Made by a program: the position numbers and the translations under genes. A DNA stretch of 59,009 nt from a virus. Location: the IMG/VR virus record IMGVR_UViG_3300048063_000379, positions 1 through 59,009 of that record. One strand, 5' to 3'. Below are positions 27,302 through 33,665 of this stretch, in pieces. The notes beneath the pieces are model-generated. The model was not told the DNA's origin, searched no databases, and saw nothing but the letters and a program-made list of their open reading frames with translations. Numbering within the stretch: the first letter of the stretch is position 1; each line of letters begins with the position of its first letter.

Positions 27302-28324
27302 ATGAATAAGTTAGATGCACAGTACCAAGGATTATTGGATGATATATTAAATTTCGGAGTAAAGAAGAATGATCGTACAGGGACAGGTACATTATCTGTG
27401 TTTGGTAGACAGATAAGACATAACATGAACGATGGTTTCCCTCTACTAACAACTAAAAAAATGGCGGTCAAATCCGTAATGACTGAATTAAAATGGTTTT
27501 TAAAAGGAGATACTAATATCAAATACTTAGTGGACAATGGTTGTAAAATTTGGAATGGTGATGCATATAAAAATTACTTAAACATTTACAACTATAATTT
27601 TAAAGATGACGATACTATTGAACCCCTCACTATAGAGGAGTTCATGGAGGATTTCAATGAAGATCAAGAATTTAGAGATCAATGGGGTGAGTTAGGTCCT
27701 ATCTACGGAAAACAATGGAGACATTGGTTTGGATATGATAGTAATGTTAACCCATATTATGTAGATCAAATCTCAAATTTAATTAATGAACTTAAAGTTA
27801 ATCCTGATAGTAGAAGATTGATGGTGTCGGCATGGAATGTTGGAGAGTTAAGTCAAATGGTTTTACCTCCCTGTCATTATGGTTTCCAAGTGTATACCAG
27901 AGAATTAAATTTAGATGAAAGAATTGACTACCACAATAGAGGTTCTATAAACAAATCTTCAGATTATTTTAGTGAACATATGGATGCGATGGGGGTACCA
28001 AATAGATCCATATCCTTATCTTGGAATCAGAGATCTGTTGATACGTTTTTAGGTTTACCATTCAACATAGCATCTTATGGGATGTTACTACATCTAATTG
28101 CTAAAGAAGTAAATATGGTACCCGAAGACCTTATAGGTAATTTAGGTGACACCCACTTATATTTGAATCATGTGGAACAGGCGGAAGAACAATTAAGTAG
28201 AGAACCTAAACCCCACCTACCAAAATTGAAATTACTTAGTTCCGATATTATGAACGGTGATTTTGACTATGAGTTATTACATTATCATTCACACCCACCA
28301 ATAAAAGCACCACTAAGTAATTAA
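27302..28324 (+). CDS. thyA: Thymidylate synthase
   Basis: 340 aa. 'DRTGTGTLSVFGRQIRHNM' and 'FPLLTTKKM' form the N-terminal dUMP/folate site, 'LGPIYGKQWRHW' is the conserved loop, and the catalytic Cys is in 'VLPPCHYGFQVY'. 'SWNQRSVDTFLGLPFNIASY' completes dUMP binding, and 'GDTHLYLNH' lies near the C-terminus. It converts dUMP to dTMP using methylene-tetrahydrofolate. It is longer than E. coli ThyA (264 aa) because of an insertion around residues 95-135. First gene of an abutting/overlapping set with a thioesterase, a chorismate mutase and an Smr protein. Confidence 0.96.
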   Translation: MNKLDAQYQGLLDDILNFGVKKNDRTGTGTLSVFGRQIRHNMNDGFPLLTTKKMAVKSVMTELKWFLKGDTNIKYLVDNGCKIWNGDAYKNYLNIYNYNFKDDDTIEPLTIEEFMEDFNEDQEFRDQWGELGPIYGKQWRHWFGYDSNVNPYYVDQISNLINELKVNPDSRRLMVSAWNVGELSQMVLPPCHYGFQVYTRELNLDERIDYHNRGSINKSSDYFSEHMDAMGVPNRSISLSWNQRSVDTFLGLPFNIASYGMLLHLIAKEVNMVPEDLIGNLGDTHLYLNHVEQAEEQLSREPKPHLPKLKLLSSDIMNGDFDYELLHYHSHPPIKAPLSN

Positions 28325-28717
28325 ATGCAATTAATAACAACACACCCAATAAAGAAATCAGATTTAGGTTTTCACGCTAACTTGTTTGGTGGTAAACTAC
28401 TAGCATGGTTAGACGCTGCTGGTGCTGCATATGCAATGGAGATATGTGACACACCAAGAATGGTTACTGTCATGATTGATAAATGTATATTCAAAAAACC
28501 AGCTAAGGAAGGACAACTAATTAAGATTTATGGAAATGTAGTTCATGTTGGTAACACGTCAATTACGTTTTATTTAGAGGCGAGAGCCCATAATGTGTAC
28601 TCAGGTAATCAAACGGTTATATTACAAACTAACATAAGATTTGTAAGGATAGATGAAAATGGGGACTCCGTTCCATTATCTGACAAAATCAAAAACAAAT
28701 ATGGAACAAAAGAATAA
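28325..28717 (+). CDS. Hotdog-fold acyl-CoA thioesterase (YciA-like)
   Basis: 130 aa, start directly after the thyA stop. 'HANLFGGKLLAWLDAAGAAYAM' is the hotdog helix with the catalytic acidic residue, followed by 'MVTVMIDKCIFKKPAKEGQL' and 'VGNTSITFYLEARAHN', the order seen in YciA/BFIT-type thioesterases. It would hydrolyse acyl-CoA in the cytoplasm. The helix (HxNxFGG, xLDxAG) is well kept. Its place next to thyA and AroQ has no obvious metabolic link. Confidence 0.8.
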   Translation: MQLITTHPIKKSDLGFHANLFGGKLLAWLDAAGAAYAMEICDTPRMVTVMIDKCIFKKPAKEGQLIKIYGNVVHVGNTSITFYLEARAHNVYSGNQTVILQTNIRFVRIDENGDSVPLSDKIKNKYGTKE

Positions 28718-29000
28718 TTATAATTTTCGTTTAGACATATTAAGAAGAAAGATTGATGTTTTGGATGATGCGTTGTATGGTTGTATTAAAAAAAGATTTA
28801 ACGATACTAACCTCATAGGTAAGTTAAAAAGAGAATACCACATTACGGATATGTGTGAGAAGCGTAAAGAAGAAATTTACGGAAGACTTGAAACTAAATG
28901 TAATGATGATGGTTTACCACCACAATTACTTAAAGACATATACAACCTAATATTTGAGTACTCAATAAAAGACCAAAAAAGAATAATTGGTGAGAAGTAA
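28701..29000 (+). CDS. AroQ-type chorismate mutase domain protein
   Basis: 99 aa from ATG 28701, overlapping the thioesterase gene by 17 nt. Aligned by eye to E. coli chorismate mutase, Arg15 (LRRKID), Arg32 (KKRFND) and Lys43 (GKLKRE) fall where Arg11, Arg28 and Lys39 lie. Asp50, Ser88 and Gln92 (YSIKDQ) match Asp48, Ser84 and Gln88. The helix pattern LR-x2-ID-x-LD and the final S-x3-Q are hallmarks of the all-helical AroQ fold. The Arg51/Glu52 region (EKRKEE) is shifted, so activity is not certain. AroQ converts chorismate to prephenate; relatives act as isochorismate-pyruvate lyases. Confidence 0.7.
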   Translation: MEQKNNYNFRLDILRRKIDVLDDALYGCIKKRFNDTNLIGKLKREYHITDMCEKRKEEIYGRLETKCNDDGLPPQLLKDIYNLIFEYSIKDQKRIIGEK

Positions 29001-29223
29001 CGTTATTGATTTACATGGACTAAACAGGACGGAAGCGTTCATTCTTGTCGAAGATGAGTTATTAATTAGATCTAATAGTGGGACATTCAGTCTAACAATA
29101 ATCACAGGTAATAGTAAACCCATGAGAGATGGGGTTATCCGTATATGTGAAACACACGGTTTTAGTTACGTGGTACCATCACACAATATGGGTGAAATAA
29201 TAGTTAACTATTTTTCGTTTTAA
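28990..29223 (+). CDS. Short Smr-like domain protein
   Basis: 77 aa with GTG start (a TTG at 28987 is the alternative), overlapping the AroQ gene by 11 nt. 'VIDLHGLNRTEAFILVEDEL' and 'LTIITGNSKPMRDGVIRICE' match the Smr fold (IDLHG... TG-G), a nuclease-like domain found at the end of MutS2. The usual second HGxG-type loop is reduced (GNSKPM). It may bind or nick nucleic acid; the substrate is unknown. Confidence 0.65.
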   Translation: MRSNVIDLHGLNRTEAFILVEDELLIRSNSGTFSLTIITGNSKPMRDGVIRICETHGFSYVVPSHNMGEIIVNYFSF

Positions 29224-29227
29224 AACC

Positions 29228-29431
29228 CTACAGAACTCCTCTTTTTATAAGTTCTTTCTTAATTATATTCTTTTTTTTGTTATATGAGGGAGATTCGTAC
29301 AGTTTTTTTAATTCTTCAGTAGAAGTATTGGAAGTAGTATGGTGCTTGTAGTACCACTTACTGTTCATTATTTTACCTTTAGAATCTCTCATGTATTCTT
29401 TAGAAGAAGGTTTAATTTTATTTGATGCCAT
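29228..29431 (-). CDS. Small basic protein, convergent with Smr gene
   Basis: 67 aa from the ATG at 29431; the frame opens further upstream but that part lies in the AT-rich promoter zone. Highly basic (many Lys), with 'KEYMRDSKGKIMNSKWYYKHH' and a Lys-rich tail. It could bind nucleic acid. Upstream on the minus strand a TATTTATA motif lies 6 nt before the start. Confidence 0.5.
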   Translation of the reverse strand: MASNKIKPSSKEYMRDSKGKIMNSKWYYKHHTTSNTSTEELKKLYESPSYNKKKNIIKKELIKRGVL

Positions 29432-29516
29432 AATTTTATAAATATTATTATAAATACCTATATAAATTACTAAAATAACACTACACAATTATTTTTTTTT
29501 CACCTAAATTATTGGT

Positions 29517-30947
29517 GTGGAAAAGGTTTTCAATTACAAACAAAACAAGAAAACAGATAAAGGTAAATGTCAGGAGAAATGTTCTATTGATATATATCAT
29601 TACGATGATGTATTGATGGTAGAACTCTTTTACCTTTTTACCTATATGAGGTTCAACGAAAACAATGAAACCGAGTTCGAGTTAAGAAGACGAGTTGAGA
29701 CAGAACATAAACTAACGATTGATTTAAAAACCTCTGACTTCCATGTGTTCTCACAAACAACAAATAAAGGTTTTTTAGGGGATAAGAAATCCTCCAATGG
29801 AAGGACCTCCAAGAATAAGTTTTCACAGTTGGAGGATATAACAAGTGTTGGTTTTTTCGGGGGTTCTAAAAAAGGGTCAAGTTGGGGTAGTCGGTACAAA
29901 AAGAAGACTGAAGAGGCGTGGGAACTAATAAGGAAAATAATCCAACCTAGAATAAAAGATGAGTACCTTTCAAAAAAGGGGTACAATAAAGTTGAGATAG
30001 ATCCTTTATACGACCTTATAGTTGATTTTCACTTAGACAAAAAGAACATCAAAGGTCACGATTTGATTTACATAGATATACAAGAGGATTATCCTAAACA
30101 AAAGTATTTAAAAACCAATGATCGTAAGTTTGTACCTGCGGTATTAGAACAATACGGTATTAAAAACAGACAATTTATTAGTTCCATAAATAATGATAGT
30201 GAAGGGATGCCCATTATAATCAAAACACTTAATTATTTTAGTAAATTATTTGGTGACAACTACATTGATTATATGAATAGGATAGATTGGCATTTACATT
30301 GTTATAAGGCACCCCCCAACAGGAAAGTACACCCACTTAAAAATGAAACAGAGAAAAGGAACATGGTTAAGTTGATACAAAGATGGGAAGAGGAGGGGTT
30401 AAGATTAAATACTGATCTTACATCTGATGGTACTTTGATTATGTCTTTATTTCGTTTGTTTGAATTAAGAAACAAGATTGAAAAGAGAGGTATTGAATTG
30501 AAATTTACCGCAACAAAGGATTCTGAATTAGATACGTTATTTGAAGAATGGGAATCCTTAAGAAAATATTTACAGAAGGGGTACAGAGTTAGATACCTTT
30601 TTCCCGATGAATTTGTGAAACATGTTGAACAACCAATAAAGATCGGAGATGTAACCTACCAACCAAAATTACTATCTAAAGAAGAAGAGTTTAAAGTGGA
30701 GGGTCATATAATGAAAAATTGTATGGGTAATCAGTTTGTTCACGGTGTCGCGTCGATATTTATATCTTTAAGGAAGGGTAAAAGATGGGTAGATGTACAG
30801 TATCGTAAAGGTAAAAAAACCATGTGTTACGGTAAGGCAAATTCCCCCACTCCTTCTGATTTTAAAAGTGCAATAAACACACTCAACAAACGTATGAAAA
30901 TTTATGATCAAGTTAAGTGGACTAAAGAGAAATATGATTTGTTATAA
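29517..30947 (+). CDS. PcfJ-like protein, copy A
   Basis: 476 aa, with GTG start. The last third has the PcfJ-like core: 'EEFKVEGHIMKNCMG' with Cys402, a spacer, 'ASIFISLRKGKRWVDVQYRKG' and 'MCYGKANSPTP'. PcfJ domains occur in conjugative plasmids and phages; their biochemistry is unknown. The N-terminal two-thirds are basic and helical, with no motif. A second PcfJ-like gene lies at 56578-58188. No gene lies within 70 nt upstream, and an AT-rich divergent spacer could hold its promoter. Confidence 0.6.
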   Translation: MEKVFNYKQNKKTDKGKCQEKCSIDIYHYDDVLMVELFYLFTYMRFNENNETEFELRRRVETEHKLTIDLKTSDFHVFSQTTNKGFLGDKKSSNGRTSKNKFSQLEDITSVGFFGGSKKGSSWGSRYKKKTEEAWELIRKIIQPRIKDEYLSKKGYNKVEIDPLYDLIVDFHLDKKNIKGHDLIYIDIQEDYPKQKYLKTNDRKFVPAVLEQYGIKNRQFISSINNDSEGMPIIIKTLNYFSKLFGDNYIDYMNRIDWHLHCYKAPPNRKVHPLKNETEKRNMVKLIQRWEEEGLRLNTDLTSDGTLIMSLFRLFELRNKIEKRGIELKFTATKDSELDTLFEEWESLRKYLQKGYRVRYLFPDEFVKHVEQPIKIGDVTYQPKLLSKEEEFKVEGHIMKNCMGNQFVHGVASIFISLRKGKRWVDVQYRKGKKTMCYGKANSPTPSDFKSAINTLNKRMKIYDQVKWTKEKYDLL

Positions 30948-30969
30948 ATTTTTATTTTTCGTATATTTT
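30939..30969 (+). promoter_or_regulatory. Bacteroidota-type promoter
   Basis: TTG at 30939-30941, 20 bp, TATATTTT at 30962-30969, 5 nt before the start of the IscA-like gene. The TTG overlaps the end of the upstream coding frame. Confidence 0.6.
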
Positions 30970-30974
30970 ATAAT

Positions 30975-31304
30975 ATGGTAGACGTAACAGAAATAGCAAT
31001 AGAAAAAATAGTGGGTCTAATGATGGATGAAGGTATAACCCCCGACACTCACAATCTCAGGGTTGGTGTAAGTGGTGGAGGTTGTAGTGGATTACAATAC
31101 GAAATGGACTTTGATGATAAAATAAATGAGGGTGATAGTGTCTTTGAAGTGGACGCAATAAAGGTGGTTGTTAATAAACCTTCACTACTTTATTTAGCGG
31201 GAACAGTGTTAGATTTCCAAGGTGGTTTAAACGGTAAAGGGTTTGAATGGATCAACCCAAACGCATCAAGAACCTGTGGATGTGGGGAAAGTTTTAGTTT
31301 GTAA
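30975..31304 (+). CDS. IscA/SufA/ErpA-like iron-sulfur carrier protein
   Basis: 109 aa. The three ligands of the A-type carrier family are present: Cys37 in 'VSGGGCSGLQY' and Cys101/Cys103 in 'SRTCGCGESFSL'. 'FDDKINEGDSVFEVD' and 'VVNKPSLLYLAGTVLDFQ' fit the rest of the fold, so it is full length. A-type carriers hand FeS clusters to target enzymes. In this phage the radical SAM, U32-like and CDGSH proteins need clusters. Phage-borne HesB-like genes are known from marine phages. Confidence 0.88.
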   Translation: MVDVTEIAIEKIVGLMMDEGITPDTHNLRVGVSGGGCSGLQYEMDFDDKINEGDSVFEVDAIKVVVNKPSLLYLAGTVLDFQGGLNGKGFEWINPNASRTCGCGESFSL

Positions 31305-31347
31305 GGTTTAAACTAATAAATAAAGTATTTATATATAAAACGATCTA

Positions 31348-32925
31348 ATGGAAGAATTAAGTAAAAAAGATATTTTGACTCTTATTGGTGAGAATCTAAC
31401 CACTATAAGACGACCTGGGTATAAAGGTTTTGACGAATCTAAGGAGTTAGACGAAATGCCGTTAAGGCCAGACCAACTCCCAAAGAAAGAAATTGAACCA
31501 GGTAAACCCACAAAAAAATCTAAAAAAATTGTTTTAACTTTAGATAATGGTGAGGAGATGACATTTAGTACATCACAATCAGTTATAAAAGTTGATGGAG
31601 AAAATAAGAACACTGTTAAGGTAACACAAATACAACCTGGTGATGTTATTGTTGACGACAACAGAAGTGAACAAACCGTCTCTAGTGTGGATCAAAAGGA
31701 AGTAATTGCACCTTGGACAGCAATGTTCGAAACAGACAATGACGGTAAACCGATTGAACATGTTGGTTGGTATAGATATGAAAACGGAGAGGTCACCCCA
31801 ATTATTTTTACTTGTGAATGGGACGAACTGACAGAAAAACACCCTGATTTAGTACCTAAACTAAAAGAGAAATTTGGTAAGGTTAAGTTAAAAGAGGAGA
31901 ACTGTCCATCATATAAACCAAGAGGTAGAGATATAGGGGGTGTAAAACCTATCCCTGGCGATGATGGGGAAGAGGTCACTTTTGATAATGCGGATCAAGT
32001 ACCTGATGCAACAGGGACTAAAACTACATATACTAGGGAGAAGATAAATAGAACATTTAATTCTATCTTAAAAGATGAGTTAGTGGATGATGAAGATTTC
32101 GTAACTACATTAAAAAGAATAAGTTTACCTGAAATAGTTATCCTTAACCCAAAACACAGAAATAAATACAGTGAAGTAAACGATAAAGAGATTACATTTC
32201 AGTCACATAACATAAATTTATATAAAACACAGGAAGAGTTCCAAAATACCACAAGGAAAACGGTTATGAGGGGTAGAACACCTGAGTATTTTGAAAGTGA
32301 TGAGTACAATCCAAAAAAATCCAATAGTTTAAGAAGACAATACAATTCAGGATATTCTAATTGGTCCAAAACACGTTTTACTCAACAAGGTGCTGGATAC
32401 GGTAAAACACCTGTATTCAAATTAGATAGAGGTGATTTCCCAAATGAAGAAGATTTTTCAGTAATGGTATCATCTGATTTAGAAATAAAAGGTATTGCTC
32501 AGGGTGAAGGTGAGATGACATCTGGATATAGATGGGAATTAGTCTATACCGTTGAATACGCAAAGAAATTACCTACTGATAGAGTAGCAAGAAAAATATT
32601 CAAGGATGAGGATGTATCAATAAATCTTTTTGTTGATGTTGATTTAAGTGAAGAAAAGGATTTTGATGGTAAAGTAGATAAAGAACAAGACGGTAAAATT
32701 GTTGGTGGGGACACAGGAGATAATCACCCATTAACAGATGTTAACATTGTCCAAGGACTAAAAGAAATTTTAGATAACTTCAAGAAAGAAATGAGTGGTA
32801 AGAAACAATTCCAATTGGCAGCTAAAAGGGCTCAAATGACAAGACAGGATGTGGATACTGCAGATATGAGGTTAAATGAAGAAGAAATAAAAGACATCAT
32901 AAAGAAAACAATAAACAAGAAGTAA
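31348..32925 (+). CDS. Probable virion-associated protein with degenerate Hint-like segment
   Basis: 525 aa. Acidic, with no enzyme motif. Residues ~55-110 read 'LTLDNGEEMTF...VKVTQIQPGDVIVDDN', faintly like the first half of a Hint domain but lacking the catalytic start residue. The C-terminus ends in 'DMRLNEEEIKDIIKKTINKK', similar to leader-like peptides found on other proteins nearby. A TATTTATA motif lies upstream and a strong terminator downstream, so it is probably a monocistronic late gene. A structural or tail-associated role is inferred. Confidence 0.6.
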   Translation: MEELSKKDILTLIGENLTTIRRPGYKGFDESKELDEMPLRPDQLPKKEIEPGKPTKKSKKIVLTLDNGEEMTFSTSQSVIKVDGENKNTVKVTQIQPGDVIVDDNRSEQTVSSVDQKEVIAPWTAMFETDNDGKPIEHVGWYRYENGEVTPIIFTCEWDELTEKHPDLVPKLKEKFGKVKLKEENCPSYKPRGRDIGGVKPIPGDDGEEVTFDNADQVPDATGTKTTYTREKINRTFNSILKDELVDDEDFVTTLKRISLPEIVILNPKHRNKYSEVNDKEITFQSHNINLYKTQEEFQNTTRKTVMRGRTPEYFESDEYNPKKSNSLRRQYNSGYSNWSKTRFTQQGAGYGKTPVFKLDRGDFPNEEDFSVMVSSDLEIKGIAQGEGEMTSGYRWELVYTVEYAKKLPTDRVARKIFKDEDVSINLFVDVDLSEEKDFDGKVDKEQDGKIVGGDTGDNHPLTDVNIVQGLKEILDNFKKEMSGKKQFQLAAKRAQMTRQDVDTADMRLNEEEIKDIIKKTINKK

Positions 32926-32956
32926 TATTGGTTTCGGTTCTATTCAAATCTATTAG

Positions 32957-32988
32957 GGGATACAATTTAAATTGTGTCCCTTTTTTTT
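32957..32988 (+). terminator. Intrinsic terminator
   Basis: A 12+12 nt inverted repeat (GGGATACAATTT / AAATTGTGTCCC, 32957-32980) is followed by eight T. It lies just after the 525-aa gene and ends its transcript before the next promoter. Confidence 0.8.
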
Positions 32989-32992
32989 ATTC

Positions 32993-33023
32993 TTGATATA
33001 TTAAAAAAATATTCTTATATTAA
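32993..33023 (+). promoter_or_regulatory. Bacteroidota-type promoter
   Basis: TTG at 32993-32995, 20 bp, TATATTAA at 33016-33023, directly after a terminator and 16 nt before the ATG at 33040. Confidence 0.55.
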
Positions 33024-33039
33024 TAACAAAACATTAAGT

Positions 33040-33249
33040 ATGGTAAGTTTATTAAGACAAGAATGGTTATCCGATCCAAAACTTAAAAAATGGGATTCTG
33101 TGGGATGTACCGTAGAAGAAAATTGTACTTGTAAAACGGATAAATATCATGTAGAATTGTGGGAACAAGATTCATGTGTTAGAGGTAGAATAGACACCGT
33201 TGTTTGTACTAAATGTGACACCATTAAATCATTTAATATTGTAAGATGA
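33040..33249 (+). CDS. Small cysteine-rich protein
   Basis: 69 aa starting at the ATG after the promoter; a longer frame from 32974 would start inside the terminator. Six Cys occur as pairs (VGCTVEENCTC, DSCVRG, VCTKCDTIK), fitting a zinc-binding or treble-clef-like fold. The stop overlaps the next start (ATGA). Function unknown. Confidence 0.6.
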   Translation: MVSLLRQEWLSDPKLKKWDSVGCTVEENCTCKTDKYHVELWEQDSCVRGRIDTVVCTKCDTIKSFNIVR

Positions 33250-33365
33250 TTAATAGTTATGTTGATTCCACTTGGAACTGTGGTTGTGGTGCATTAAATG
33301 CCGGTTACAGAGAGACGTGCGGTGCGTGTGGGAAACCTAAACCCACACCTAAAATTATCTATTAA
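33246..33365 (+). CDS. RanBP2-type zinc-finger-like microprotein
   Basis: 39 aa. 'STWNCGCGALNAGYRETCGACG' spans W-x-C-x-C, a central N, and C-x2-C, very close to the RanBP2 zinc finger (W-x-C-x2-4-C ... N ... C-x2-C) except for the one-residue first loop. RanBP2 fingers bind RNA or ubiquitin in other systems. ATGA overlap with the preceding Cys-rich gene. Confidence 0.6.
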   Translation: MINSYVDSTWNCGCGALNAGYRETCGACGKPKPTPKIIY

Positions 33366-33389
33366 AATTTTAAACAGATATTTATTGTT

Positions 33390-33665
33390 ATGAGGATTGA
33401 TTTTAAAAAGATACTTGAGGCATATAAAGTAAAAATTAGCCCAACCATAGAACAAAAAGATCTGGCACTAAAAAGATTAGAAATTTGTAAAGGATGTGAA
33501 TTTCTTAAGGGTAGTGTTGAGGATAATTTTTGTAGTTGTGGTGTTTGTGGTTGTTTTATACATGGTAAGATATTTACTAATAAAGGGGATGAGTGTCCAA
33601 AAGGTAAATGGAGTGAAATAGACCGAGGACACTTTAAAACAAAAGTTAAAAACACATTAATATGA
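33390..33665 (+). CDS. Small cysteine-rich zinc-binding phage protein
   Basis: 91 aa. 'RLEICKGCEFLK' and 'FCSCGVCGCFIHGKI', then 'DECPKGKW', form a Cys-rich core seen in small proteins of many phages. Eight Cys imply at least two metal sites. The N-terminus 'MRIDFKKILEAYKV' is a leader-like amphipathic helix with I-L-E-A. The stop overlaps the start of the Hint-domain gene, suggesting co-translation with it. Confidence 0.65.
   Translation: MRIDFKKILEAYKVKISPTIEQKDLALKRLEICKGCEFLKGSVEDNFCSCGVCGCFIHGKIFTNKGDECPKGKWSEIDRGHFKTKVKNTLI

Noticed and set aside
28653-28700. Earlier ATG for the AroQ gene
   Set aside because: It would add 16 residues fully inside the thioesterase gene, without similarity to the AroQ fold.
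32974-33039. Upstream extension of the Cys-rich gene to 32974
   Set aside because: That part overlaps an intrinsic terminator and the promoter spacer, so the ATG at 33040 is more likely.
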